Position numbers and translations under genes: made by a program. 53,038 nucleotides of DNA from Sphingomonadales bacterium Ga0077559 (GTDB taxonomy: Bacteria > Pseudomonadota > Alphaproteobacteria > Sphingomonadales > Sphingomonadaceae), in NCBI GenBank assembly GCA_001464315.1, contig LNFK01000010.1, forward strand, positions 1-53,038. The letters are read 5' to 3'. Under the pieces are notes generated by a model, which did not search any database, was not told the DNA's origin, and worked only from the letters and a program-made list of their open reading frames with translations. This document shows, one piece after another, positions 1 to 9,879 of this stretch (positions are counted from its first letter, which is position 1; each line of letters begins with the position of its first letter).

Positions 1-684
1 CAGAATTTCGCGAGTATCGCGCCATACACTATCGAAGAAGCATATGAAGTTGCGGATGCAATCGAGCGAAACGACATGGATGCGCTTCAGGACGAGCTTG
101 GCGATTTGCTCCTTCAAGTTGTGTTTCACAGCCAAATGGCTTCCGAACAAGGCAGCTTCGACTTGCAGGAGGTCATCGAAGGCATATGCGACAAAATGGT
201 TCGTCGTCATCCTCATGTGTTTGGGGATACCGACGCCGATACGCCCAGTGCGGTCGTTGCCAACTGGGAGAGCATCAAAGCCGAGGAACGCAGCCAAAAG
301 CTCGACGATAGCGCAATGGCCGGAGTGGCGCTTGCGCTACCGGCATTGCTACGCGCGCAGAAAATCCAGAAGCGAGCCGCACGCACCGGCTTCGACTGGC
401 CGGACGTCGAAGGCGCCAAGGCCAAGATATTTGAAGAATTAAAGGAAGTTGAGGCAGCTTCCTCCCACGCAGAGCTAATTGATGAAATCGGTGATTTGTT
501 GTTTGCAGTTGTGAATCTTGCCCGTTTTCACGACGTCGATGCGGAATCGGCGCTTAAGCAAGCGAATGCCAAATTCGAACGCCGGTTTCGCGCGATGGAA
601 ACGCGCGCCGGCAATGGCTTCGCTGCGCTGTCCCTCGATGAAAAAGAGGATCAGTGGCAAGCGGTTAAGGCCATGGAACGCTAG
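1..684 (+). CDS. mazG: MazG nucleoside triphosphate pyrophosphohydrolase, 5' end cut by the window
   Basis: MazG hydrolyses (d)NTPs to monophosphates and pyrophosphate; it is a cytosolic house-cleaning enzyme that also affects alarmone pools. The reading frame is open from base 1 and already encodes the TIEEAYEVADAI helix typical of MazG, so the true start lies left of the window. The acidic motif repeats in two halves: EL.DLL.QVVFHS near the start and a second EI.DLLFAVVNLARF near the end. This two-domain form is the usual long MazG. The stop codon overlaps the stop of convergent hflX by a few bases. Identification is firm; only the N-terminus is missing. Confidence 0.93.
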   Translation, partial: QNFASIAPYTIEEAYEVADAIERNDMDALQDELGDLLLQVVFHSQMASEQGSFDLQEVIEGICDKMVRRHPHVFGDTDADTPSAVVANWESIKAEERSQKLDDSAMAGVALALPALLRAQKIQKRAARTGFDWPDVEGAKAKIFEELKEVEAASSHAELIDEIGDLLFAVVNLARFHDVDAESALKQANAKFERRFRAMETRAGNGFAALSLDEKEDQWQAVKAMER

Positions 685-1997
685 CCGCTAAACTGCTTGC
701 CGAATTGGCCCCACAACTGCCGGCTTAGCGATGCTTCCACTTCCAGAGTATTTTCCTGCTCGCTTTGCGTGAGAACTTTGCCGCGTGCATGCAACCACGC
801 GAGCGCTGCACCGTCATCCGAACGCAGCTTTACAACCCGCGTCTCATTGCCTTTGGCGATCAAGTCTGAAAGACGGAGTTTAAAGGCATCGACCCCCTCA
901 CCCGTTTCTGCCGACACCATCAGCACATTGTCGTTGCGCGATGCGATACCTGTAAGTTCACCCCGTCGTTCATCATTTAACAAATCGACCTTGTTCCAAA
1001 GTTCGAATATTTGCGTGCTATGCTCGGCATCTACGCCGCTGCCGATCCCCAAATCCCTTAATATCCCAAGGACATCGTCCCGTTGCGCATCGCTTTCCGG
1101 GTGCGAAACGTCGCGCACATGCACAACGATATCTGCTGAAATCACCTCTTCGAGGGTCGCACGAAAGGCTGCAATGAGCTGTGTTGGCAGATCGGAAACA
1201 AAGCCTACCGTGTCGGATAATATCGCCTTTTCAACGCCCGGCAGCGAAATTTCCCGCATCGTCGGATCGAGCGTTGCAAACAGCATATCTTCGGCCAAAA
1301 CTGCAGACTTTGTGAGTCTATTGAATAAGGTGGATTTGCCTGCGTTGGTATAGCCGACCAGTGCAATTACCGGCCAAGGCGCGCGTTTGCGGCGCGCGCG
1401 ATGGAGCGAGCGGGTTCGTTTCACGTCTTCAAGCTCGCGCCGTAGCTTGGCCATACGGTCGCGGATCATCCGTCTATCCGCTTCGATCTGTGTTTCACCC
1501 GGGCCGCCAAGAAAGCCGAAGCCCCCACGTTGCCGCTCAAGGTGGGTCCAGCTGCGCACCAGTCTGCCCGCCTGATAATCGAGATGCGCGAGTTCTACCT
1601 GCAACCGACCCTCAGCCGTTGCCGCACGCTCGCCGAAAATTTCGAGAATCAACCCGGTTCGGTCGATCGTTTTAACCCCGGTTTTCTCTTCCAGATTCCG
1701 CTGTTGAATCGCAGTCAGCGACGCGTCGACAATCAACAGGTCGATGTCCAGGTCGCGGCTCATTTCTGCGATCTCGTCTACCTGCCCTCCCCCGAGCAAT
1801 GTCGACGCACGCGGATTGCGTACGCGGTAATGCTTTTTGCGGACAACATTCACACCGATGGCAAGCGCCAGACCTTCAGCCTCGTCGAGACGCGCCTCGG
1901 GCCCTACGGCCGACCGGCCGGGCAAATCGGGATATACGACCAATGCACGTGCACCACGCGCAAACTCGTCGGTCTCGGTCCGTTCAAAAACGCTCAA
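681..1997 (-). CDS. hflX: GTPase HflX
   Basis: HflX is a ribosome-associated GTPase that splits or rescues stalled 70S ribosomes under stress. The 438-residue product has the HflX N-terminal domain (about 15-200, including GGGQVDE near 69-74 and the glycine-rich [11 protein letters not shown] loop near 158-168). The GTPase domain follows, with G1 GYTNAGKS at about 215-222, DTVGF at about 262-266 and NKVD near 334. Length is normal for the family. Its start overlaps the hfq stop (ATGA type), so it is probably translationally coupled to hfq, the same hfq-hflX order as in many proteobacteria. It converges on mazG with a four-base overlap. Confidence 0.96.
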   Translation of the reverse strand: MSVFERTETDEFARGARALVVYPDLPGRSAVGPEARLDEAEGLALAIGVNVVRKKHYRVRNPRASTLLGGGQVDEIAEMSRDLDIDLLIVDASLTAIQQRNLEEKTGVKTIDRTGLILEIFGERAATAEGRLQVELAHLDYQAGRLVRSWTHLERQRGGFGFLGGPGETQIEADRRMIRDRMAKLRRELEDVKRTRSLHRARRKRAPWPVIALVGYTNAGKSTLFNRLTKSAVLAEDMLFATLDPTMREISLPGVEKAILSDTVGFVSDLPTQLIAAFRATLEEVISADIVVHVRDVSHPESDAQRDDVLGILRDLGIGSGVDAEHSTQIFELWNKVDLLNDERRGELTGIASRNDNVLMVSAETGEGVDAFKLRLSDLIAKGNETRVVKLRSDDGAALAWLHARGKVLTQSEQENTLEVEASLSRQLWGQFGKQFSG

Positions 1998-2491
1998 ATA
2001 TCGGCCTCGTCGACGCCCTGGTTATATTCCGCGAGGTTCACCGGATGGGCGGGTTGGACGGTGGACACGGCATGCTTGTATACAAGCTGCGTCGTGCCAT
2101 CGCGTTCCAGCAAAAGCGAAAAAAGATCGTAAGCGACAATTGCGCCCTGCAACATAACCCCGTTGACGAGAAACGTCGTTACCGATTCGCGCTTGTCGCA
2201 CATCGCATGCAAAAAAACGTCCTGCAGCATTCCGGCCCTGTGGCTGGTCCGCGCCATCATTTCATCGAACAAAGCTTTGTCCGGCGATGTCGACGGCATA
2301 ATCGTCGAAATGCTGTGTTTGTAAACAAGTTGTGACATCCCATCGCGGCGCAACAACACCGAAAAATTGTCAAACCACGTAACAACCCCTTGTAACTTAA
2401 CGCCTTTTACCAAAAACATAGTCACAGGAGTTTTGGCTTTTCTGAGGGAGTTCAGAAAAAGGTCTTGAAGACCATTATTTTTTTCAGTCAT
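1994..2491 (-). CDS. hfq: RNA chaperone Hfq with two tandem Sm domains
   Basis: Hfq binds small RNAs and mRNAs and promotes their pairing. Ordinary Hfq has about 70-100 residues and one Sm domain. This 165-residue protein contains two: residues about 8-68 (LQDLFLNSL ... FDNFSVLL ... LVYKHSIST) and about 88-148 (LQDVFLHAM ... YDLFSLLL ... LVYKHAVST). Each copy has an Sm1-like stretch and the YKH RNA-binding motif. The copies have diverged, so this is an old duplication-fusion rather than a recent repeat. I recall double-Hfq proteins from Novosphingobium relatives. It lies between ntrX and hflX and overlaps hflX. A functional ring might be a trimer of tandem protomers (inference). Confidence 0.93.
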   Translation of the reverse strand: MTEKNNGLQDLFLNSLRKAKTPVTMFLVKGVKLQGVVTWFDNFSVLLRRDGMSQLVYKHSISTIMPSTSPDKALFDEMMARTSHRAGMLQDVFLHAMCDKRESVTTFLVNGVMLQGAIVAYDLFSLLLERDGTTQLVYKHAVSTVQPAHPVNLAEYNQGVDEADI

Positions 2492-2616
2492 TGTCTTTAT
2501 CCGATTATCTTATTGTTCAAACCGAAACCGGCAGCTTCGCTTGCCGAAAAAAAGCTATGCCACAGTTTTGGTGCAATTTATTTACAACAACGAGACTCTT
2601 TTCGCAATTGCGAGAT

Positions 2617-4014
2617 TTACTCGTCTTCGTCGATCCCATCCGCACCGCTTTTGCGTACCGAAATGCCAAGCAGCTTGAGCTTGCGGTGCAACGCCGATCG
2701 CTCCATCCCTACGAATGTGGCGGTTTTGGAAATATTTCCCGAGAACCGCTTGATTTGTACGCGCAGATATTCGCGTTCGAACGCCTCGCGTGCTTCACGC
2801 AATGGGGCCCCCATCAACGACGTGACATTATGCTCCGAACCCTCATAGCTGTTGATGATTTCCGACGGCAGCATGTCGGCTTCAATTGTGTGAATGCGGT
2901 TGGACGGTGCCAAGATGATCGTACGCTCAATAATATTGCGCAACTGCCTGACATTGCCCGGCCATTCGCACGCCTGAAGCGCAGCCATGGCATCGTCGGA
3001 AATAGCCGGCGGCGCGAACCGGTGCTCAGCAGCAAATCGCGCTGCATAATGGTTAGCAAGGTCAGGAATATCTTCGCGTCGTCCGGCTAACGGCGGGATT
3101 TCGACCGGCACCACATTGAGGCGATAGAACAGATCTTCGCGAAAACGGCCATCAGCGATTTCTATCGCAAGATCACGCGCAGTTGCCGAGACGAAACGAA
3201 CGTCGACACGAATTTGTCGGTCACCGCCGACCCGCACGAAGCTTTGATCAGTCAGCACACGCAGAATTTTGCCCTGCGTGGTGCGAGGCATATCGGCGAC
3301 TTCATCGAGGAACAATGTTCCGCCATGCGCGCGTTCGAGCATGCCAGCTTGAACAAGTCTGCCGTCCTGTTCGATACCGAATAATTCCTCGTCGAAACGT
3401 TCAGGCGACAAACGAGCCGAGCTTACCGATATAAAGGGTGCTTCGGATCGAGGGCTCCAACCATGCAAAAGACGCGCTGCAACCTCTTTGCCGACACCTG
3501 CAGGCCCGGTGATCAGCATCCTACTGCCAGTACCGGCGACCTTTTTCAAAGTTGCTCTGACGGTGTTTATCGCTGCCGACGATCCGGTCAGTTCATCTGC
3601 CATTCCTACCCGCGCGCGCAGCGACGCATTCTCGGCACGCAACCTTTCGGTTTCAGTGGCTTTCGACACAAGGTGCAACAACTTGCTCGCCTGGAACGGC
3701 TTTTCGATAAAATCTACCGCCCCTTGCGAAATGGCGGCGACCGCTGTGTCGATATTGCCATGGCCTGAAAAAACGATAACCGGGATTTGCGGGTCGCGGA
3801 GTTTGATAGCCCTCAGCAGCTCAATGCCGTCCATCGACGATCCGCGCAGCCAAACGTCAAGAAGTATCAACGATGGCAAGCGCTCATCCAGCGCGGCCAA
3901 AGCTTCATCGGCAGTCGCGGCGGTTCGCGTGCCATAACCATCGTCATCCAGAACGCCCGAGACAAGATCCCGGATGTCCTGTTCATCGTCTACGATCAAT
4001 ATATCGAGCGCCAT
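2617..4014 (-). CDS. ntrX: Response regulator NtrX, AAA+ type without a canonical GAFTGA motif
   Basis: NtrX is the response regulator partner of NtrY and acts in nitrogen and redox control in alphaproteobacteria. Residues 1-120 form a receiver domain (acidic DDEQD near 9-13, phospho-acceptor Asp in LILLDVWL near 53). An AAA+ domain (about 140-370) has a Walker A-like GPAGVGKE and a GTLFLDEV segment, and a Fis-type helix-turn-helix ends the protein. Where a sigma-54 activator would have GAFTGA, the sequence after ELFG reads IEQDGRLVQAG, so the sigma-54 contact loop is absent. This is known for several alphaproteobacterial NtrX proteins and suggests it does not activate sigma-54 directly. The gene follows ntrY with a one-base gap. 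Confidence 0.95.
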   Translation of the reverse strand: MALDILIVDDEQDIRDLVSGVLDDDGYGTRTAATADEALAALDERLPSLILLDVWLRGSSMDGIELLRAIKLRDPQIPVIVFSGHGNIDTAVAAISQGAVDFIEKPFQASKLLHLVSKATETERLRAENASLRARVGMADELTGSSAAINTVRATLKKVAGTGSRMLITGPAGVGKEVAARLLHGWSPRSEAPFISVSSARLSPERFDEELFGIEQDGRLVQAGMLERAHGGTLFLDEVADMPRTTQGKILRVLTDQSFVRVGGDRQIRVDVRFVSATARDLAIEIADGRFREDLFYRLNVVPVEIPPLAGRREDIPDLANHYAARFAAEHRFAPPAISDDAMAALQACEWPGNVRQLRNIIERTIILAPSNRIHTIEADMLPSEIINSYEGSEHNVTSLMGAPLREAREAFEREYLRVQIKRFSGNISKTATFVGMERSALHRKLKLLGISVRKSGADGIDEDE

Positions 4015-4015
4015 A

Positions 4016-6280
4016 TTATGCGTCGTCCTTTATATGCAGTGCGTCGCTTGAAACGCGGACTGCGCCTGCGACTTTTTCAGCGACCATCTGGGGATTAAAT
4101 ATTAACGTCACAATTGCCCCGCCATCGGGGGCATCGGTCAGCACGATTTCGCCAAAATGTTCCTCGATAATCTTCTTTACAATCGCGAGGCCAAGGCCCG
4201 ACCCGGTTGCGCGGTTGGTGATATATGGTTCCATGATCCGGTCGCGATCGCTTGGCAAACCGACGCCGTTATCGCCAATCTCGACAGAAATGCGATTGTT
4301 CGCCTCATATAAAGTAACCGAGATTTTGCCTTGTGCATCATTCGACTTTTGGCGCTCTGCAATCGACTCTACGGCGTTTTTCAGGATGTTGGTAATTGCC
4401 TGCCCCAGTTGCCTTCGGTCCGAAATCAACACAGGTGATACAGCCGCGTGTTGGTACGCAAACACGATTTCTGGATGCGCCACTTCAAACATGAAAACTG
4501 CGTGCCCGACGATGTCGTTGAGGTTTTCACTTCGGAAAACCGGCTTGGGCATTCGGGCAAAAGAGGAAAACTCATCCACAATGTTTCTTAAGTCGCCGAC
4601 TTGCCTGACAATCGTGCTCGTCAGCTGTTCGAATATTGCATTGTCTTGTTCGATCTGTTTGCCAAAACGCCGCTGCAAGCGTTCCGCCGCGAGCTGAATT
4701 GGAGTGAGCGGGTTTTTGATTTCATGCGCGATGCGGCGCGCAACGTCAGACCATGCAGCGCGGCGTTGATCGGCCAATTGCTGGCTGATGTCTTCAAATG
4801 TTACCACTGTTCCCTGCTCGCGTTGCGAAGCTTTAACGGCAACTGTCAAAGGCTCGGGACCATCGCCGAGTTGGACGACACCACGCGACCGATCCCGCGC
4901 AAGTTCGGAAAGCACTGGCGCAACCGCGTCAAATCGCAAACCCACGATGCTATCGGCTTTACCCGAAAGCAATTTTTCAGCAGTTGAATTTGCAAGCTCG
5001 ATAATGCCATTCTCGTCGACCGAGACCACTCCTGCTGAAACAGATTCGAGTACGGTTTCGATGAAAACTCGGCGTTCCCCCAGTTGATGGTTTGTGGCGA
5101 GCAAGGCACCAGTCTGTCGCTCTAGTCGCTCGGTCATTCTGTTGAACGATTGGGAAAGAAATCCGATTTCATCAGCTCGATAATCATCTTCGCTGACCCG
5201 GGCCGACAAATCGCCATCAGCAATCTTTTGGGCGGCATCAACCAGGCTGTTTACCGGGCGAACAAGACGGTCGGCGACCCGCAATGCAATCCACTGCGTG
5301 ATGGCAATGATTAGCAGCGAACCGACGTATAAAGCGATATTGAACTGCAACTGCAGCGCGCGTGATCGGGCCACCATTTTGTCATAGTCTTGAAGCACTG
5401 TTTGCGCTTTTTCTCCAAGCGCAAATGAGGGGACCGATAATGTGCGGCTCGCATATAAATAGCTGCGAGGCGTGTCGAACAATACTGTGGCCACTTCAAT
5501 GCGGTCGGCGCGGCTGGTGACGACGAGCCCCTCGCCTGCATTGAGTTTTGCAAGGACATCGGGGGAAATCCAGTCCTGTTTGCGGTTTTCATTTTCGGTG
5601 GCGACCGCCTCGGTGCGCTGAACACCATCGACGCCGACTGAGACAATAGCTGACTCGCTTAACCTCCGACGAAAAACCTGTTCGAGATAATAGCTCAAAA
5701 ACGCCGGATCGTCGGGGTTGGTCTGTGACAACGCGTTACGGAAATCACCTGCCATGGTCTGCGTTTCGTCGCCAACGTCGCGTGCATTGACCTCATAATA
5801 GCCTTTGGCAAGTTCGCCTGCATTTTCGAGCATCCCGCGCGCCGAACCCGAAAACCAGAACTGGACCCCGCTCTGAAACAGCAGCGAGGCGAATATGACG
5901 AGCAACAATGTCGGAACGGCTGTGATCGCCGAAAAAATTGCGACCAGCCTGACGTGGAGCAATTGCTTGCTTTCGATACTATTGCGCTCTGCTCTCTTCA
6001 GCGCAACCCGGCGACCAAAAAGCACCAGCAATAATGTTACCGGTAAAAGATTTGCGACCAGCATCGCAGCTGAGGCAGCGGGAGAAAGCGGTTCAGATTG
6101 CGGGCCTTGATCGATGAGGATCAAAGCAGAGACAATAGTAACCAATACCAGTGTTATCGCGCTGCCGATTTCAAACAGTTTGATCGACTGACTATTTCCG
6201 AACGCGTCGATGAGTGACCGGGCAACACGTCCTGCTAGAGACTGCTTTTGATTATCGTCAGCCAGCGCCGTTGTTGCCAT
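4016..6280 (-). CDS. ntrY: Membrane sensor histidine kinase NtrY
   Basis: NtrY is the membrane-bound kinase that phosphorylates NtrX. Hydrophobic segments lie near the N-terminus (two close together, then a third just before a periplasmic loop) and another precedes a HAMP domain (RLVRPVNSLVDAAQKIADGDL). A PAS domain, the HisKA box RRIAHEIKNPLTPIQL and a HATPase domain (DNGVGLPSD, GSGLGLAIVKKI) follow. I chose the ATG at 6280 (754 residues, starting MATTALADD). The longer frame to 6319 would place a perfect GTGGCA-TT-TGCCAC palindrome (6290-6303) inside the coding region and adds an unlikely N-terminus. The start remains uncertain because neither candidate has a strong ribosome-binding site. 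Confidence 0.93.
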   Translation of the reverse strand: MATTALADDNQKQSLAGRVARSLIDAFGNSQSIKLFEIGSAITLVLVTIVSALILIDQGPQSEPLSPAASAAMLVANLLPVTLLLVLFGRRVALKRAERNSIESKQLLHVRLVAIFSAITAVPTLLLVIFASLLFQSGVQFWFSGSARGMLENAGELAKGYYEVNARDVGDETQTMAGDFRNALSQTNPDDPAFLSYYLEQVFRRRLSESAIVSVGVDGVQRTEAVATENENRKQDWISPDVLAKLNAGEGLVVTSRADRIEVATVLFDTPRSYLYASRTLSVPSFALGEKAQTVLQDYDKMVARSRALQLQFNIALYVGSLLIIAITQWIALRVADRLVRPVNSLVDAAQKIADGDLSARVSEDDYRADEIGFLSQSFNRMTERLERQTGALLATNHQLGERRVFIETVLESVSAGVVSVDENGIIELANSTAEKLLSGKADSIVGLRFDAVAPVLSELARDRSRGVVQLGDGPEPLTVAVKASQREQGTVVTFEDISQQLADQRRAAWSDVARRIAHEIKNPLTPIQLAAERLQRRFGKQIEQDNAIFEQLTSTIVRQVGDLRNIVDEFSSFARMPKPVFRSENLNDIVGHAVFMFEVAHPEIVFAYQHAAVSPVLISDRRQLGQAITNILKNAVESIAERQKSNDAQGKISVTLYEANNRISVEIGDNGVGLPSDRDRIMEPYITNRATGSGLGLAIVKKIIEEHFGEIVLTDAPDGGAIVTLIFNPQMVAEKVAGAVRVSSDALHIKDDA

Positions 6281-6289
6281 TTTGCCACT

Positions 6290-6303
6290 GTGGCATTTGC
6301 CAC
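6290..6303. promoter_or_regulatory. Palindrome upstream of ntrY
   Basis: A perfect inverted repeat, GTGGCA-TT-TGCCAC, sits in the ntrC-ntrY intergenic stretch, 10 bases upstream of the preferred ntrY start. A further GCCAC/GTGGC arm is adjacent, at 6284-6294. It could be an operator for independent control of ntrYX or a small mRNA hairpin. The GG/GC spacing does not match a sigma-54 promoter. Function is inferred from position only. Confidence 0.35.
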
Positions 6304-6373
6304 GTGACATGAAAAGCACAAAATTGTCGCATAATCATCACATTATCGCACCAGATATTCAGCCCAGCTTCTT

Positions 6374-7783
6374 TCAGGGCAATATCCCGTAATCTGTGAG
6401 CTTTTTACGCAACGTATTTCGGTTAATTCCCAGAAGTGCTGCGGCTCTTAATTGATTGCCTTTCACCTGCCGCATGACATTTTGCAGGAGGGGGATTTCG
6501 AATTGCGCGAGTGCCTTAGGATATAACTTTTCCCGCGAGCTTCCCCGCAACTTATGTTCGCGTAAAAACTGGCCAACCGCAGCCTCAAAGCTGGCTCCTT
6601 GCAATGGTGCTTCGCTGTCGGAAGTAGTTTCCACATTCTGAGCAACCGTCGCGTCGGTAATCGTGTCCTCGCGACAGATTAGAGCCAACCGGTAGATCAG
6701 ATTTCGCAGTTCCCGAATATTTCCGCGCCATGGCATGCCCATCAACATCGATACCGCGCTGTCATCGATTTTTCGCGTGGGCAGACCGTCTTTGGCCGCA
6801 AGCATCAGGAAATGTTGTGCCAGAAGCCTGATATCTTCGGTTCGGTCACGCAGCGGCGGCATATGAATTGGCACGACATTTAGCCGGTAAAACAGATCCT
6901 CGCGAAAACTGCCCCTGGCGATGAGCTCCTCAAGATTCTGGTTTGTTGCCGCCAGTATGCGCACGTCGAGCCGAATACTCGCCTTGCCACCAATACGGCT
7001 GATTACGCCGCTTTGCAGCGCGCGCAGTAGCCGCGTTTGCGCATGCGTCGGCATATCTCCAATCTCGTCGAGAAATAATGTGCCGCCTTGGGCTTGTTCA
7101 AATCGGCCAATCGCCTGCCCCACCGCGCCGGTGAACGAGCCTTTTTCGTGACCGAATAATTCAGCTTCGATAAGTTCACTTGGGATGGCCGCCATATTCA
7201 CGGCGACAAATGGTCCCGTTTTGCGATGCCCCAGACTGTGAATAGCTTCTGCGACCAGTTCTTTTCCTGTGCCGCTTTCGCCCGAAATCAGGACCGAAAG
7301 ATCGTTGCGCAGCAGACGAGCGACCATCCGGTACACATCCTGCATCGCTGCGCTGCGACCAATCATCGGGAGATTGGCTTCAGCGAGCATGTCGCCCGGA
7401 CCATCGGGTGCCGCGCGTTTTTTATCGATCCCCTGCTTTACCGCGAGCACGAGATCATTGAGATCGAACGGCTTCGGGAAATATTCGAATGCATTTATTT
7501 CGCTTGCCCGAACCGCCGTTTCCAGCGTGTTTTGCGCCGACATGATGATGACCGGCATATCTGGGACCGCAGCAATGACGTCCTTCAACGTGGCGAGACC
7601 GTCGCTGTCTTTCAAAACGACATCAGTCAGCATCAAGTCGAAATGCCCGTTCGCCAGCGCCACATCGCGCGCGCCGACGCTATCGCACAATTGGACATCG
7701 ATATCTTCCGCCGCCAACGCTGCACTGACGACCAGGCCAATCGATGCGTCGTCCTCTACGATGAGTACTTTTGGGTTGGTCAC
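6374..7783 (-). CDS. ntrC: Nitrogen regulator NtrC, sigma-54-dependent activator
   Basis: NtrC activates sigma-54 promoters for nitrogen assimilation when phosphorylated by NtrB. The 469 residues contain a receiver domain (EDDAS near 9-13, phospho-Asp in LMLTDVVLKD near 54) and an AAA+ domain with Walker A GESGTGKE. The sigma-54 contact loop reads GSFTGA, a conservative change from GAFTGA, and is followed by GTLFLDEIGDMP. A C-terminal Fis-type helix-turn-helix ends with AAALLGINRNTLRKKL. Its start overlaps the ntrB stop by four bases (ATGA), so the two genes are coupled. Unlike NtrX encoded next door, it retains the complete activator machinery. Confidence 0.96.
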   Translation of the reverse strand: MTNPKVLIVEDDASIGLVVSAALAAEDIDVQLCDSVGARDVALANGHFDLMLTDVVLKDSDGLATLKDVIAAVPDMPVIIMSAQNTLETAVRASEINAFEYFPKPFDLNDLVLAVKQGIDKKRAAPDGPGDMLAEANLPMIGRSAAMQDVYRMVARLLRNDLSVLISGESGTGKELVAEAIHSLGHRKTGPFVAVNMAAIPSELIEAELFGHEKGSFTGAVGQAIGRFEQAQGGTLFLDEIGDMPTHAQTRLLRALQSGVISRIGGKASIRLDVRILAATNQNLEELIARGSFREDLFYRLNVVPIHMPPLRDRTEDIRLLAQHFLMLAAKDGLPTRKIDDSAVSMLMGMPWRGNIRELRNLIYRLALICREDTITDATVAQNVETTSDSEAPLQGASFEAAVGQFLREHKLRGSSREKLYPKALAQFEIPLLQNVMRQVKGNQLRAAALLGINRNTLRKKLTDYGILP

Positions 7784-8871
7784 GCCTCGCCTTTCGTAGT
7801 CGCAACAGGCAAAAACAGGCGAAAAACTGTGCGCTGCTGGACAGTGTCGCGCTCGAACATGATTCTGCTGTTCATTTGCTGCACCAGTTTTCGAACAATG
7901 GCCAATCCAAGCCCCTGCCCGTCGCGCTTGGTGGTCACGAATGGTGAAAAAAGCTCGTCCTCGATATGCGCTGGCACACCCGGGCCATTATCAGAAATCG
8001 CGATTTCTACGGGCAGCTTGACTGTGCGCCGCTCGATATCGGTTTCACGTAATGCGCCGCTCATCACAAAACGAGTCGATATGCCGATCACCCCGTCCAG
8101 CCTGCCCTGCAAGGCGTCGACTGCATTCTGGAGAAGATTGATCAATATCTGCACCATCCCGTCCGCGTCGATCATAACTTCTGGCAACGAAGGGTCGTAG
8201 TTGATCGATAACTCCGGCATGGCGCGGTTGGCAGCGCGTAGCGAACGGATAGCCCGCTCGATCAGCAAATGGACATTGGCTGGCGCAAGCTCAGCAGGTT
8301 CAGACCGCCCCAGTTTCTGCATCTGATCCAAAAGCCTGGCAATACGGTCGACCTCATTCACGATTAATTCGGTTAGTGGTTGGCTCTTGGCGTCGACCCG
8401 TTTGGCCAGCAATTGCGCTGCGCCCTTTATACCCGCCAACGGGTTTTTGATTTCATGCCCGAGGATCGCGGGCGCACCCATCGCCTGTTGTTGACCGCTA
8501 TCTTTTTGTTCACCCAGATGTTCGCGCCCGCCGTGGCGCGGCGAGATTACGGCGATACGCCAGTTAATGTCATTGGGCAGAATCGATATGTTGATGTCGA
8601 CGGTAATGCTGCCATGCGCCGATTTTAATTCCATATCTTGCGCCGAGATGTCGTCCTCACGCGCGACCAGCGCAGCGTTCATCCGCTCGCTATCAAATAA
8701 CAGCACCGACGTGACCGGTTGGCCCTCAAGCTTACGCCGACTCCGCCCGAAAAATGCCTCGCTGGCGTCATTGGCATAGGCAATGCTGTTGTCCGGCGCG
8801 ATTAACAACACTGGTACCGGCACATTGGCCAATATGATGTTGCTATCCGGACGATGCAACACGTCGTCCAT
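7780..8871 (-). CDS. ntrB: Nitrogen regulation histidine kinase NtrB
   Basis: NtrB is the cytosolic kinase/phosphatase that sets NtrC phosphorylation in response to PII proteins. The 363-residue product has no membrane segments. It starts with a PAS domain (about 10-125), then the phospho-acceptor helix ILGHEIKNPLAGIKGAAQLL with His near 140, and a HATPase domain (N box LLQNAVDAL, G box DNGPGVP, then GQGLGLAIVRKL). It follows dusB with a two-base gap and overlaps ntrC, the dusB-ntrB-ntrC arrangement known from many alphaproteobacteria. Confidence 0.95.
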   Translation of the reverse strand: MDDVLHRPDSNIILANVPVPVLLIAPDNSIAYANDASEAFFGRSRRKLEGQPVTSVLLFDSERMNAALVAREDDISAQDMELKSAHGSITVDINISILPNDINWRIAVISPRHGGREHLGEQKDSGQQQAMGAPAILGHEIKNPLAGIKGAAQLLAKRVDAKSQPLTELIVNEVDRIARLLDQMQKLGRSEPAELAPANVHLLIERAIRSLRAANRAMPELSINYDPSLPEVMIDADGMVQILINLLQNAVDALQGRLDGVIGISTRFVMSGALRETDIERRTVKLPVEIAISDNGPGVPAHIEDELFSPFVTTKRDGQGLGLAIVRKLVQQMNSRIMFERDTVQQRTVFRLFLPVATTKGEA

Positions 8872-8873
8872 TT

Positions 8874-9869
8874 TCAGGCTGCCGAACGCGTCAGGAATGG
8901 TTCGTAAAATCTCGTCAGTTCATCGATAACGGTATTTGGGTCATCGATGCGGTTCACAAAATTGCGAAACTCCGCCGATCCGGTCAGCCCCTTGGTATAC
9001 CAGCCAATATGCTTGCGTGCCACGCGCGGTCCGACTTGGTTGCCATAAAGGTCCAGCATCGCGCGATAGTGCTCGATGATTAGATGATATTGTGCGTCGA
9101 GACTGGGGTCGGCGATTGTCTGACCAGTCTTGAACCAGTGCATCATCTGGCCAAGCAGCCAGGGTTTGCCGTAAGCGCCGCGGCCGATCATGACCCCGTC
9201 GGCCCCGCTTTGTATCAGCGCATTTGCCGCGTCTTGGATAGTGCAGATATCACCGTTGACGATGACTGGGATCGACACAGCTTCTTTGACCTTGCGTACA
9301 AACGACCAGTCAGCAGATCCTTTATACATTTGATTACGGGTGCGTCCGTGGACGGTCACCATCCTGGCGCCCAGATCCTCGGCAATCCGCGCAAGCTCAG
9401 GCGCATTCAGGCTGCCATGGTCCCACCCCATGCGCATTTTGACGGTAACAGGAACCGACACCGCGTTGACCGTCGATTCAATCAGGCTAGCGGCCAGCGG
9501 CAAATCGCGCATCAGGGCCGACCCTGCGTCGCCATTGACGACTTTCTTGACTGGACAGCCCATGTTGATGTCGATGATTGCCGCACCGCGGTCTTCATTA
9601 AGCTTTGCCGCCTCACCCATCTCATAAGGCGTGCATCCCGCAAGCTGCATCGAAACCGGCTCCTCAATCGCATCCCATTCGCATTTTTGCAGCGATTGAC
9701 GCGTTTCGCGGATCATCGCCTGGCTGGCGATCATTTCGGTGACATTTAAGCCTGAGCCAAAACGGCGGACAATTTTGCGGAACGGCATATCGGTAACGCC
9801 GGTCATAGGTGCCAAAATCACCGGGCACGCGATTTCAATCGGTCCAATCTGAATGGGTTTGAGCTGCAT
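8874..9869 (-). CDS. dusB: tRNA-dihydrouridine synthase DusB
   Basis: DusB is an FMN-dependent enzyme that reduces uridine to dihydrouridine in the tRNA D-loop. The 331 residues form the Dus TIM barrel. [12 protein letters not shown] lies near the N-terminus, [15 protein letters not shown] carries the catalytic cysteine, and [12 protein letters not shown] and [16 protein letters not shown] are phosphate- and FMN-binding loops. Length is normal. It is the first gene of the ntr operon, an association conserved from enterics (dusB-fis) to alphaproteobacteria (dusB-ntrBC). The promoter region is the 82-bp gap to divergent ispDF. Confidence 0.95.
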   Translation of the reverse strand: MQLKPIQIGPIEIACPVILAPMTGVTDMPFRKIVRRFGSGLNVTEMIASQAMIRETRQSLQKCEWDAIEEPVSMQLAGCTPYEMGEAAKLNEDRGAAIIDINMGCPVKKVVNGDAGSALMRDLPLAASLIESTVNAVSVPVTVKMRMGWDHGSLNAPELARIAEDLGARMVTVHGRTRNQMYKGSADWSFVRKVKEAVSIPVIVNGDICTIQDAANALIQSGADGVMIGRGAYGKPWLLGQMMHWFKTGQTIADPSLDAQYHLIIEHYRAMLDLYGNQVGPRVARKHIGWYTKGLTGSAEFRNFVNRIDDPNTVIDELTRFYEPFLTRSAA

Positions 9870-9879
9870 AATACTTTAC

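Noticed and set aside
6284-6304. Sigma-54 promoter upstream of ntrY
   Set aside because: TGGC-rich repeats are present but the GG...GC spacing of a -24/-12 promoter is not met on either strand.
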